The translations under genes and the position numbers were made by a program. Under the pieces are notes generated by a model. That model was not told the DNA's origin and ran no database searches. It saw only the letters and a program-made list of their open reading frames with translations. DNA of 64,000 nucleotides, from positions 124,001 to 188,000 of the forward strand of contig NZ_JACSQY010000002.1 of NCBI RefSeq assembly GCF_014836415.1. Reading direction: 5' to 3'. Positions 17,845 to 26,042 of the stretch are shown piece after piece (the first letter of the stretch is position 1; each line of letters opens with the position of its first letter). This DNA is from Sporosarcina gallistercoris. GTDB taxonomy: Bacteria; Bacillota; Bacilli; Bacillales_A; Planococcaceae.

Positions 17845-18408
17845 CTACATTGTACCTATCTGTTTTCGTAAAGCATCTCGCCCTCGATGCACACGTGTTT
17901 TAACGGTGCCTAGCGGAAGTTCCAATATGTCAGCGATCTCTTGGAGTGGCAATTCTTCCATATACCGTAGCGTTATGACAGAACGATACTTTTCCGGCAA
18001 ACGTCCGATTTCGTATTGAACACGTTCTTGTGTCTCCATACGTTCGACTTCCTCTTCAGGCAGATCTTCGGCGGCCGCTATCTGTGAGTACATATCGAGC
18101 CCTTCCGTACCAGGAACTTGGGCATCCAAGGAATAATCCGGTTTCTTTTTCCGGATCCTGTCGATACAAAGGTTCGTGGCAATCCGGAAGATCCAAGTTG
18201 AGAATTTCCTCTTTTGGTCAAACGTATGCAAATTCGAGTACGCCCTTACAAAAGCTTCCTGCGCGATATCCTGCGCCTCTTCCCGACTGCCGAGCATCCT
18301 GTAACAGACATGATATAAGCGGTGCTGGAACAGCAGTACAATTTCTTCAAAAGAATCTTGATTCCCTTTCAGCACTTCATTTATTCGTTTATTGATCAAC
18401 TCATCCAA
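17845..18408 (-). CDS. sigW: ECF sigma factor SigW
   Basis: A 187-residue group-4 sigma factor for envelope stress and antimicrobial resistance genes. Region 2 includes AQDIAQEAFVRAY and FSTWIFRIATNLCIDRIRK; region 4 has a helix-turn-helix in LPLQEIADILELPLGTVKTR. TTG start at 18408 with GGAGGATGA upstream. First gene of sigW-rsiW; a strong sigma-W-type promoter lies 40-70 bp upstream, so autoregulation is expected. Confidence 0.94.
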   Translation of the reverse strand: MDELINKRINEVLKGNQDSFEEIVLLFQHRLYHVCYRMLGSREEAQDIAQEAFVRAYSNLHTFDQKRKFSTWIFRIATNLCIDRIRKKKPDYSLDAQVPGTEGLDMYSQIAAAEDLPEEEVERMETQERVQYEIGRLPEKYRSVITLRYMEELPLQEIADILELPLGTVKTRVHRGRDALRKQIGTM

Positions 18409-18446
18409 AGACTCTCATCCTCCGCTTCTGCTGCGGCTGTCCCTTC

Positions 18447-18475
18447 TATACGGATGAAGGGGTCTACAGGTTTCA
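18447..18475 (-). promoter_or_regulatory. Autoregulatory sigma-W promoter
   Basis: TGAAAC (18470-18475) and CGTATA (18447-18452) are separated by 17 bp. The TGAAAC and CGTA elements are those recognised by SigW in B. subtilis, placed 39 bp before sigW itself. Confidence 0.8.
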
Positions 18476-18536
18476 TTAAATATAAATTCATTTTACCAAA
18501 CAACTGAAAATATTGCCCTATTTTCTACAATTCCTT

Positions 18537-18574
18537 CAAAAAAGTAGCCATGCAGTGGGACGCATGGCTACTTT
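18537..18574 (-). terminator. Terminator after arginase
   Basis: A 13-bp perfect stem AAAGTAGCCATGC/GCATGGCTACTTT is followed by six T on the minus strand. Confidence 0.85.
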
Positions 18575-18615
18575 CACTCGATTATTTTGTTTTCAATCCG
18601 TATAATTGTCTTGCC

Positions 18616-19524
18616 TCACAGAAGTTTTTCACCGAATAATGAACCGATCAGCCCTACCGCTACGTCGGCAGTCGTATTCTTATCATCCAAAATCGGATTC
18701 ACTTCTACAAACTCCGCAGAAGTCAGTAAGCCTGAATCTTGAAGCATCTCCATCGCTAAATGGCTTTCCCGATAACTGATTCCACCTGGGACGGGTGTTC
18801 CGACGCCCGGCGTGTAAAGTGGATCTAATCCATCCAAGTCCAATGACAAATGGAGACCGTCAATATTTTTAGATGTTAAGTAGTCGATTGCTTGGTTCAT
18901 GACTGATGTCATACCATCACGATCGATTTCGTGCATCGTGAATACTTTAATCCCCAATTCCTTAATCAATTCGCGTTCGCCAGGATCGACAGAACGTGCT
19001 CCTATGATCACAACATTTTCAGGCTTGATTTTTTGTCCTTCTTTATAGATGTTTACGAGGCGATCGTGGCCCATTCCAAGGCTCACCGCAAGAGGCATGC
19101 CATGTATATTGCCCGAAGGAGAGGTTTTCTCAGTATTGATATCCGCGTGCGCATCATACCAGATGACACCTAGATTGTTGTATTTCTCTGAGAGTCCTGC
19201 AAGTGTACCGATCGCCATGCTATGATCACCACCGAAAACAAGCGGGAACTGTCCAGCCTTTGTCAACTCAGCCACACGTTCAGCAAGCTCGGTGCACGCA
19301 TCTGTCACTTCATCCAAGTTTTTCAACCCGTCACTCTCTTGCCCAATGCGTTCCCCTGCTGGAACAGCGACATCTCCCGTATCGGTCACGTGATGACCAA
19401 TCGCTTCTAGACGAGGCACGGCACCCGCGTAACGAATCGCACTCGGCCCCATATCTACGCCTCTGCGGCTCTGACCATAGTCAAGCGGAACTCCTACCAA
19501 TGAAATGTTCAAATTCTTCTCCAT
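18616..19524 (-). CDS. rocF: Arginase
   Basis: A 302-residue ureohydrolase that splits arginine into ornithine and urea. Dimanganese ligands are visible in GGDHS, DAHAD and DLDGLDP, and substrate-site residues in GNIHG. The length and N-terminal VPLDYGQSRRGVDMGPSAIR agree with Bacillus RocF. The ATG has AGGGGGAA upstream. It is monocistronic, with its own promoter and terminator. No rocDE or rocR is adjacent, so the operon context of B. subtilis rocDEF is not kept. Confidence 0.94.
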   Translation of the reverse strand: MEKNLNISLVGVPLDYGQSRRGVDMGPSAIRYAGAVPRLEAIGHHVTDTGDVAVPAGERIGQESDGLKNLDEVTDACTELAERVAELTKAGQFPLVFGGDHSMAIGTLAGLSEKYNNLGVIWYDAHADINTEKTSPSGNIHGMPLAVSLGMGHDRLVNIYKEGQKIKPENVVIIGARSVDPGERELIKELGIKVFTMHEIDRDGMTSVMNQAIDYLTSKNIDGLHLSLDLDGLDPLYTPGVGTPVPGGISYRESHLAMEMLQDSGLLTSAEFVEVNPILDDKNTTADVAVGLIGSLFGEKLL

Positions 19525-19563
19525 GTCTCTATTCCCCCTGAAGTTTTCTTTGTCTACATTCCT

Positions 19564-19592
19564 ATTGTATCCGCTTCAAACTAATGGCTCAA
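19564..19592 (-). promoter_or_regulatory. Candidate sigma-A promoter of arginase
   Basis: TTGAGC (19587-19592), a 17-bp spacer, then TACAAT (19564-19569), 40 bp before rocF. Confidence 0.6.
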
Positions 19593-19612
19593 CCAAGCAA
19601 TATACTGAATAT

Positions 19613-21721
19613 TTATTCAGCAGATTTCCACGTTTTTGTAAACTTCTCCAACAGTTCCGGAATCTCGGACGCCGGAATTGGGCGGCTGTATAAATATCCT
19701 TGCCCCTCTCTGCAACCCAATTGTTTGACGATAACAGCTTGTTCCTTAGTTTCGATTCCTTCTGCTATGACATTCATTCCAGCAGTGTCCGCCATTGTAA
19801 CGATCGCACGTATGATTGCCCTGCTATTTTCACTCGTTTCAATATCCCGGACAAAAGACATATCTATTTTCACCGTTTCCGCAGGAAATTCTTTAATATA
19901 ACTGAAAGAACTGAATCCTGTTCCAAAATCATCGATGGATACAACGAATCCCAGGTCACGCAGCTGTCTAAGAGATGAAATCATTTCTAAACGATCAGCA
20001 AAAGCACTTTCTGTCACTTCCATTTCAATGGTTGCAGGGTCGATCCCCGTCTTTTCCATAAGAGCTCTGACAAAAGGAATGAGGTCGGGGCTTTCTAACT
20101 GCACTGCTGAGAGATTGACTGCTACTGTTATAGGTACGGTGCGTAAAGCTTGAAGTTGCTTCGATTGCTTGAATGCTTCTTCCAGGATCCATTCTCCAAG
20201 AGGAATGATCATTTTCGTCTCTTCAGCAAGAGCTATGAATTTGTCAGGAGGTATTCGTCCGAGATCAGGGTGCTGCCATCTCACTAACGCTTCAAAACCG
20301 ACAATTTGCTCTTTATCCAGGTTCACTTTCGGTTGATATTCCAATATGAAATGTCCTTCTTTGACACTTTTTCGAAGTTCGTTCTCCAGAATAATCCTAT
20401 CCAATGATTTCGAATACATGTCAGGTACAAAAACAGCACTTCCTGAGCCGCCTTGTTCCTTCACATACTGCATCGCTTGCTCTGTCGTAGTTATCCATCC
20501 AGGTACTTCAGTAGCGTGGATGGGATAAACAGACAAACCACAACTGACAGAAGGATTGTACAATTTACCTGCCACTTCAATTGGTTCTTCTATTTTTTTT
20601 TGCAATGCACGTGTCCATTCAAATAATTCATCAGCAGACGCATTACTTTTCATTACAAAAGCAAATTCATCTCCAGCTGTCCGCCCGCACACCGCTCCAT
20701 CCAGGTGTGAGGTGAGGCGCTCCGCGACTTTCTTGAGGATTTCGTCGCCCCGATCATGACCAAATGTTTCATTGGCATAACGAAGCTTGTCAATGTTGAG
20801 ATGGACTAGACCAAGTAACTCGTCCGTATGTTTCACACGATCGATCTCTACGAACAGCTCTTTTAAAAAAGCTCTTCGATTCAATAATCCTGTCAGTTGA
20901 TCGGTGGATGCTAAATCCAAAATGAGTTGTTCCTGCTTCTTCGCTGCAGTGCTATCTTGCAAGACCAAAACACTGTATCCTGCAAATTCGCCTTCAGTAG
21001 TAATCCGTGACAAACTTCCACTCATTTGCAAAATGGAATTCGGGGTTGCATGCAAACTGAATTCCACCCGCACTTCATGTACGTCCGTCTGATTGACCCG
21101 TTCAAGAGCTTCTTTCACGGAGATACGATCCACTTCTGTCGTCGAGTTCAATATGTTCGGGTTGGATGTGCCGAGCAACTTCTCTACCGAAGGCGATTGG
21201 TAATGGATCATCCCTTCAGCATCCACAACAGCTACGTAGTCACCGGCGTTTTCCGTAATCAGCCGATAGAGCTCCGCCTGTTTACGTAATGAGGCTTCTA
21301 TGCTTTTCTTTTCAGTTATGTTATATCGAATCGAAATATATTGTTCAGGCGTCCCTTTTTCATTCAAGAAAGGAACAATTGTCGTATCCACCCAATAGAA
21401 AGAGCCATCTTTAGCGCGATTACAAATTTCACCACGCCAGATCTGTCCTTTACCGATAGTCTGCCACATTTCCTTAAAAAAAGATTTAGGATGATATCCT
21501 GAATTGACGATTCGCTGATTCTCTCCTAAGAGCTCATCTTGGGAGTACTTTGATAGGTTGGAGAAAAACTCATTTGCATAAATAATTTTTCCTGTCCTAT
21601 CGGTAATCGCAACAATCGCAGAGTTGTCTATTGCAAATACGATGTCATTCAACAACTGTGAATGTTCAAGGTGATGATAGCGGTTTACTAGGTTATGAAT
21701 CATATCTTGATGGTTAGTCAC
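19613..21721 (-). CDS. PAS-PAS-GGDEF-EAL c-di-GMP turnover protein
   Basis: A 702-residue cytosolic protein. PAS domain 1 (about 25-130; the sequence NSGYHPKSFFKEMW is typical of flavin or heme PAS), PAS domain 2 (about 145-265), GGDEF (about 275-430) and EAL (about 440-695). The cyclase motif reads AGDEF rather than GGDEF, and no RxxD I-site stands in front of it. The EAL domain keeps FEALVRW, VNLS, EVTES, DDFGTG, KIDMSFV and EGIE, so phosphodiesterase activity is the safer prediction. GTG start with GAGGTG upstream. It may counteract the cyclase at 11732-13333. Confidence 0.92.
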   Translation of the reverse strand: MTNHQDMIHNLVNRYHHLEHSQLLNDIVFAIDNSAIVAITDRTGKIIYANEFFSNLSKYSQDELLGENQRIVNSGYHPKSFFKEMWQTIGKGQIWRGEICNRAKDGSFYWVDTTIVPFLNEKGTPEQYISIRYNITEKKSIEASLRKQAELYRLITENAGDYVAVVDAEGMIHYQSPSVEKLLGTSNPNILNSTTEVDRISVKEALERVNQTDVHEVRVEFSLHATPNSILQMSGSLSRITTEGEFAGYSVLVLQDSTAAKKQEQLILDLASTDQLTGLLNRRAFLKELFVEIDRVKHTDELLGLVHLNIDKLRYANETFGHDRGDEILKKVAERLTSHLDGAVCGRTAGDEFAFVMKSNASADELFEWTRALQKKIEEPIEVAGKLYNPSVSCGLSVYPIHATEVPGWITTTEQAMQYVKEQGGSGSAVFVPDMYSKSLDRIILENELRKSVKEGHFILEYQPKVNLDKEQIVGFEALVRWQHPDLGRIPPDKFIALAEETKMIIPLGEWILEEAFKQSKQLQALRTVPITVAVNLSAVQLESPDLIPFVRALMEKTGIDPATIEMEVTESAFADRLEMISSLRQLRDLGFVVSIDDFGTGFSSFSYIKEFPAETVKIDMSFVRDIETSENSRAIIRAIVTMADTAGMNVIAEGIETKEQAVIVKQLGCREGQGYLYSRPIPASEIPELLEKFTKTWKSAE

Positions 21722-21774
21722 ATGCCACCTCTTTCATCCAGGACCTGCCCGGGGATTCTATTGATGTGCACAAA

Positions 21775-21806
21775 CAAAAAAACCCTTTCCGTTACATATG
21801 GAAGGA
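21775..21806 (-). terminator. Weak terminator-like hairpin upstream of the EAL gene
   Basis: CCTTCC and GGAAAGG pair imperfectly around ATATGTAAC and are followed by seven T on the minus strand. It could end the tRNA transcript. Confidence 0.4.
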
Positions 21807-21997
21807 TCGAATACGTTCTATTAATAACTATCGGTTCATTTAGACACCTTTTAAAAAAATCATTTTTTCGAATTATTCAATGGATAATTTCATATGATAG
21901 GTGATGTCTTGAAAAGTGTTGATTTTATAATTCTTAGCTGCTTATGCTTAGCACGGGATTGTTCCTAAACAGCTGATGGTATTTCTCGCAAAAATTT

Positions 21998-22072
21998 TGG
22001 CTGGGGTAGCTGGATTCGAACCAACGAGTGACGGAGTCAAAGTCCGTTGCCTTACCGCTTGGCTATACCCCA
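21998..22072 (-). tRNA. tRNA-Gln (anticodon TTG)
   Basis: A 75-nt cloverleaf with acceptor TGGGGTA/TACCCCA, anticodon loop CTTTGAC, GGTTCGAATCC T-arm and encoded CCA. Last of five tRNAs on the minus strand. Confidence 0.95.
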
Positions 22073-22155
22073 ATAATTAAAAAAATCGGCTCATCTCTGC
22101 GCCGGTGTACTACTAATTAAGATAACCATTATGATTAAAAACTATACATGGAAAA

Positions 22156-22240
22156 TGGTGGTGGGGGACGGATTCGAACCGCCGAACCCGGAGGGAGCGG
22201 ATTTACAGTCCGCCGCGTTTAGCCACTTCGCTACCCCACC
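22156..22240 (-). tRNA. tRNA-Tyr (anticodon GTA)
   Basis: An 85-nt tRNA with a long variable arm, as expected for bacterial tRNA-Tyr. Anticodon loop CTGTAAA, acceptor GGTGGGG/CCCCACC, encoded CCA. Confidence 0.95.
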
Positions 22241-22307
22241 AATAGATGATTATAAATAAGCGTGCATGGCGACATCGCTTATCTGAAATATTTTACTGGA
22301 ACAAACA

Positions 22308-22382
22308 TGGTGACCCCTACGGGATTCGAACCCGTGTTACCGCCGTGAAAGGGCGGTGTCTTAACCGCTTGACCAAGGGGCC
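22308..22382 (-). tRNA. tRNA-Glu (anticodon TTC)
   Basis: A 75-nt cloverleaf with acceptor GGCCCCT/AGGGGTC, anticodon loop CTTTCAC and encoded CCA. Confidence 0.95.
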
Positions 22383-22429
22383 ATACATAACCGCTGAACT
22401 GTCGCCAACTGTTCAGTACAGCTTACTGA

Positions 22430-22502
22430 AGCTTCCAACCGGATTCGAACCGGTGACCTCTTCCTTACCATGGAAGCACTCTACCTACTGAGCTATGGAA
22501 GC
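22430..22502 (-). tRNA. tRNA-Thr (anticodon GGT)
   Basis: A 73-nt cloverleaf with acceptor GCTTCCA/TGGAAGC and anticodon loop ATGGTAA. The discriminator T is followed by TCA, so CCA is not encoded, unlike the four neighbours. Confidence 0.94.
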
Positions 22503-22516
22503 ATAGGCATGGAAAA

Positions 22517-22591
22517 TGGCTCCGCAGGTAGGACTCGAACCTACGACCGATCGGTTAACAGCCGATTGCTCTACCACTGAGCTACTGCGGA
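22517..22591 (-). tRNA. tRNA-Asn (anticodon GTT)
   Basis: A 75-nt cloverleaf with acceptor TCCGCAG/CTGCGGA, anticodon loop CTGTTAA and encoded CCA. First tRNA of the cluster. Confidence 0.95.
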
Positions 22592-22623
22592 ATAATAGTA
22601 TTAACTTTTATGGAACAACGAAA

Positions 22624-22651
22624 ATTATACCATAACTTCAAAAGATAGCAA
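22624..22651 (-). promoter_or_regulatory. Sigma-A promoter of the tRNA cluster
   Basis: TTGCTA (22646-22651), a 16-bp spacer, and a perfect TATAAT (22624-22629), 32 bp before tRNA-Asn. Confidence 0.75.
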
Positions 22652-22710
22652 TAGGTTTTTTTATCGTGTTCTCTCGTCTGTTGACGACTTTTACATAATA
22701 GCATGTGGTG

Positions 22711-22740
22711 CGCATAACGGTCAAGCCTTCATCATAAAGT
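22711..22740 (+). promoter_or_regulatory. Candidate sigma-E promoter of the PdaB-like gene
   Basis: CGCATAAC (22711-22718), a 14-bp spacer, and CATAAAGT (22733-22740) resemble the mother-cell sigma-E consensus (KMATATT, CATACAHT). The -35 is imperfect. Confidence 0.4.
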
Positions 22741-22769
22741 ACAGTAAACATGTTGGAAAGGAGCTTTTT

Positions 22770-23432
22770 GTGCTAAAAAAGATAGGTTGGATCATAATCA
22801 TTTGTACGTTATTTCTCGTATTATGGCCCTCTTCCATTACAGCTCCGCAACTATTGAATGTGTTCAAACTGACAGAAGAACCCGATGTCATCGTAAGAGG
22901 CACTTCTGGCTCAGCAATGACTCTGGATATTTCGTTTGGTGACGCAGCTCTAGAAAAATGGATTGCAGAGCTAGAAGCCCCGTACCCTTTGTTACTCGTG
23001 GATACCGCGTGGGCAATGCGCTTCCCTGACTCTGCTGAACTCATTCGTAAAAAGAATATCCCTGTTGCTCTTTTAGGCAAAGAAGGAGCCTTCTATGAAG
23101 AAGATACAGCCCTCTTCACTGAACAATTAGAGGAATTCACGATTCTATTTGGAAAAAAACCTCTTTGGTTCCGTACAAGCGATGAAGTTTTTCCAAAACT
23201 TCTTCAAGATTCCTTGTGGAAGCATGAAATAAACGCTCTAGGTTCCACTTTACGTTGGAAAGGCGGAAAGCTCCCGCCTCATAAAAAGGGTGAAATCTTA
23301 ACTGCCGCCCTGGAACGGAAGGGAACTGCCACTTTGGATGATATTGATCGATTACTAGCCAGTCGTGAATTTCAATCCGTGGAAGATGTATTGTTTGCGA
23401 CAGATGTCAAAACCAAAAAGATTCCCGAATAA
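22770..23432 (+). CDS. Degenerate PdaB-like (polysaccharide deacetylase family) protein
   Basis: 220 residues; GTG start with AAAGGAG 6 nt upstream. One N-terminal membrane helix (WIIIICTLFLVLW) anchors an external domain. The position, next to kbaA and gerD, is that of the sporulation deacetylase pdaB (ybaN). AMTLDISFGD fits the LTFDISWGD segment of PdaB, TAWAMRFPDSAELI fits its SAWAERHPD region, and KKPLWFRTSDE fits the RPP-type motif strand. The His-containing metal motif and the RPP motif are not recognisable and the C-terminal third is diverged, so deacetylase activity is unlikely. Homology is my reading from memory of the family; it could instead be an unrelated spore protein. Confidence 0.65.
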   Translation: MLKKIGWIIIICTLFLVLWPSSITAPQLLNVFKLTEEPDVIVRGTSGSAMTLDISFGDAALEKWIAELEAPYPLLLVDTAWAMRFPDSAELIRKKNIPVALLGKEGAFYEEDTALFTEQLEEFTILFGKKPLWFRTSDEVFPKLLQDSLWKHEINALGSTLRWKGGKLPPHKKGEILTAALERKGTATLDDIDRLLASREFQSVEDVLFATDVKTKKIPE

Positions 23433-23478
23433 CAAAAGACGCACATGAGCGAAAAACCGCTAGTGTGCGTCTTTTGTT
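23432..23478. terminator. Bidirectional terminator between the PdaB-like gene and kbaA
   Basis: ACAAAAGACGCAC pairs with GTGCGTCTTTTGT, extended by an inner GAGCG/CGCTA-like pairing. T runs are on both sides and the arms touch both stop codons. Confidence 0.85.
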
Positions 23479-24154
23479 ATTTCGCCTTCGCGGCTTTTTG
23501 TTTTCTGCGCTCCGCTTTCCGAGCATCTAATTTCAGTTTGTCCTCATCTGACTTCCGATTGTACTTTGGAAGCGCTAGAAGTTGATAGGCATTGACTGCG
23601 ACAAGCGGGAATAGCATAATCGTCACCCACGTGTCGACTTCCCCTTTGCGTACCATCAGTGCCGGCAACCACTCAATAGTTGTAATGACAATCATGAAAA
23701 ACAATGCGGAAATTAAAATATGTTTCTTCGTCCACTGTGCCTTGAACCACGCTGTTACTGCAGCTGTACCTATCAGTATCGCTAGCAACACCATGTAGAG
23801 GACAGTCCGTCCTGTATCCTCTGAAGTCAAACGGAATCTGAAGAAGACCAAGTCGAAGAGAACGATGACAATCAACAGCAGTTGTACCCAATTCCACAGT
23901 GTCAATGTTCTAAACAAATTAACTCCGAATTGATGAATGGTCAAATACGCGAAGAATCCCATCTGCGCAATAACACTCATCGTAAATCCTAGAAACACCA
24001 TCCATAAAAAAGCACCTAAAAACTGAAAATATTCCCCTGTTGATAAGTAGGAGTAAAAAAAGTCCCAACGAACAATCAGTCCGACAAGTCCAGTAATGGC
24101 GCCACCTAAAAGTAGAGCCCGTATGAAAAATTTCATCCAATTTCGTATAGTCAC
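23477..24154 (-). CDS. kbaA: KinB-signalling pathway activation protein KbaA
   Basis: A 225-residue polytopic membrane protein with about six helices and a basic, Lys-rich cytosolic tail (DARKAERRKQKAAKAK). It matches KbaA, which in B. subtilis is needed for KinB-dependent entry into the sporulation phosphorelay. GTG start at 24154 with GGGGGAA upstream. It lies between the PdaB-like gene and gerD, the order seen in other Bacillales. No kinB is in this window. Confidence 0.88.
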   Translation of the reverse strand: MTIRNWMKFFIRALLLGGAITGLVGLIVRWDFFYSYLSTGEYFQFLGAFLWMVFLGFTMSVIAQMGFFAYLTIHQFGVNLFRTLTLWNWVQLLLIVIVLFDLVFFRFRLTSEDTGRTVLYMVLLAILIGTAAVTAWFKAQWTKKHILISALFFMIVITTIEWLPALMVRKGEVDTWVTIMLFPLVAVNAYQLLALPKYNRKSDEDKLKLDARKAERRKQKAAKAK

Positions 24155-24293
24155 AGCAGCGTTCCCCCGTTTAAATTACTGATTCTAGTGTAACAGCCAT
24201 TTATCGAAAAATCTATTTCATTCAACAGTGTTTGCATAATCCGCGCAAAGTTGTGAACAATAATTGAAAAGCCAGTGGAGGGATTTCAAAAAC

Positions 24294-24887
24294 ATGAGAA
24301 AATTAGCGCTGTATCTGCTCCCTGTCCTATTTGTTCTATCCGCATGCAGCAATGCACAAAACGCAGCTCCTTCTTACGATGAAACGAAAAAGATGATGAC
24401 TGATGCGATACAAACTGAAGAAGGAAAAAAAGCGATCCGGCAATTATTATCAGAAGAAGAGTTTCGAAAACAGCTTGTCCTTGAGCAACCTGAAGTGGCT
24501 TCTGCTATAGAAACGACATTGCTTTCAAAAGAAGGAAAAGATTTTTGGAAAGAAACATTCGATGATCCGAAATTCCAGAAGACGATTGCAACGAGTATGA
24601 AGGATCAGCAAAAAGAAATTATGAAAGCTTTAATGAATGACCCGTCTTTTCAAAAAGAGCTGGAAGAATTCTTTGGAACACCCGATATGCAAAAACAATT
24701 GGAAAACATTTTGCACTCAGGCTCATTGAAAAAGGAGTTCGAAAAAGCGATACAAGAAACGATTAGCAGTCCTTTGCTCCAGGCAAAGTGGCAAGAACTG
24801 ATCTTGCAGGCAGGAGAAGTAAAACCTGTAGGAAAAGACGATAAGAAAAAAGAAGATGACAAAGCAGAAAGCGGAGGGGGAAAATAA
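24294..24887 (+). CDS. gerD: Spore germination lipoprotein GerD
   Basis: A 197-residue lipoprotein with signal peptide and lipobox LSAC. The rest is helical and highly charged (EEEFRKQL, DPSFQKELEEFFG) and ends in a Lys/Glu/Gly-rich tail. GerD sits in the spore inner membrane and is needed for clustering of germinant receptors. ATG 24294 gives a proper signal peptide; an upstream in-frame TTG at 24264 does not. TGCATA at 24233 fits a sigma-G -35, but the -10 is poor. Convergent with salA. Confidence 0.88.
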   Translation: MRKLALYLLPVLFVLSACSNAQNAAPSYDETKKMMTDAIQTEEGKKAIRQLLSEEEFRKQLVLEQPEVASAIETTLLSKEGKDFWKETFDDPKFQKTIATSMKDQQKEIMKALMNDPSFQKELEEFFGTPDMQKQLENILHSGSLKKEFEKAIQETISSPLLQAKWQELILQAGEVKPVGKDDKKKEDDKAESGGGK

Positions 24888-24903
24888 CCCACTCCGCTTT
24901 TTC
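24868..24903 (+). terminator. Terminator overlapping the gerD 3' end
   Basis: AAAGCGGAG inside the last gerD codons pairs with CTCCGCTTT just before the salA stop, followed by TTC-rich sequence. Confidence 0.6.
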
Positions 24904-25962
24904 TTATTTCTTTACTTTATCCACAACATTTTGAGCGATTTCCAAGTAAATCTTTCCAATCGGATGGTCAGCTGCATAAACTGAAGGGGCGAAGTCCTCT
25001 TCATCCCAATCCGGCTGCCCTAATGGAATTTGACCAAGCAATTCTGTACGAAGTTCTTCAGCAAGCCGCTTTCCGCCGCCAGAACCGAAAACAAACTCCT
25101 TTTCACCCGTTTGCTTCGACTCGAACCAAGACATGTTTTCAATAACTCCAAGCAGCGCGTGGTCTGTTTGCAATGCCATCGCACCCGCACGAGCTGCAAC
25201 AAACGCAGCTGTTGGATGTGGTGTTGTCACAACGATTTCTTTAGAAGCTGGAATCATCTGATGAATATCGAGCGCAACGTCGCCAGTACCTGGCGGCAAG
25301 TCGAGTATCATATAATCGAGTTCGCCCCACTCCACATCTCTGAAAAACTGATCCAGCACTTTACCGAGCATAGGACCGCGCCAAACGACAGGGGCATTAT
25401 CTTCCACAAAGAAGCCCATTGATATGACTTTAACTCCTTTACGTTCCACAGGAATAATCCGATCCCCGCGGATTACAGGTGATTCTGTAACCCCCATCAT
25501 ATCCGGAACGCTGAACCCATAAATATCCGAGTCAATCAGCCCTACTTTTTTCCCGAGACGGGCAAGACCAACCGCTAAGTTGACGGAAACAGTCGACTTC
25601 CCAACCCCACCTTTACCTGACGCAATGGAGATGAACGTCACGTCATTGATTGGAGATAGTAAATCCTGCGCTTCTGCAGCTGTCGCAGTTCCACGGAATT
25701 TGTCTAATGTCTCTTGTGGCAACTCTTCAAATCGAATGCCGACGGAGTCAGCACCCGCAGCCTTCAGAACCTCGACGACTTTCGATTGAAGTGTCATTTG
25801 CTCTGCCGTGTTCACTTTGGCAATCGCCAATTTCACACTAACATGTGCTTTTTCAGGCTTGATGGTAATGCCGACGATCCCATCTGTCTCTGCCAATGTT
25901 TTATGTAAAAAAGGATCGCTCATACCGCCTAATAATTCACGTACTGTTTCTTCATTCATCAC
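24904..25962 (-). CDS. salA: Mrp/SalA family P-loop ATPase
   Basis: 352 residues. An N-terminal MIP18/DUF59-like domain (1-95) is followed by a Mrp/NBP35 ATPase with deviant Walker A SGKGGVGKST (about 115-124), switch DSDIYG and LDLPPGTGD. In B. subtilis the orthologue SalA regulates scoC and affects competence and protease genes; Mrp proteins elsewhere carry Fe-S clusters. The C-terminal CxxC of Fe-S carriers is not seen, which favours SalA. Starts with GTG 25962 or ATG 25959; AAGGAG suits either. Downstream of cwlD as in Bacillus. Confidence 0.88.
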   Translation of the reverse strand: MMNEETVRELLGGMSDPFLHKTLAETDGIVGITIKPEKAHVSVKLAIAKVNTAEQMTLQSKVVEVLKAAGADSVGIRFEELPQETLDKFRGTATAAEAQDLLSPINDVTFISIASGKGGVGKSTVSVNLAVGLARLGKKVGLIDSDIYGFSVPDMMGVTESPVIRGDRIIPVERKGVKVISMGFFVEDNAPVVWRGPMLGKVLDQFFRDVEWGELDYMILDLPPGTGDVALDIHQMIPASKEIVVTTPHPTAAFVAARAGAMALQTDHALLGVIENMSWFESKQTGEKEFVFGSGGGKRLAEELRTELLGQIPLGQPDWDEEDFAPSVYAADHPIGKIYLEIAQNVVDKVKK

Positions 25963-26042
25963 AACGGAACACTCCTTAGAGGTTTAGTACATTCACCTCC
26001 AAGTATAGCATAGTCCACCTTCCGCGTAAGTCGATGCGCTTA

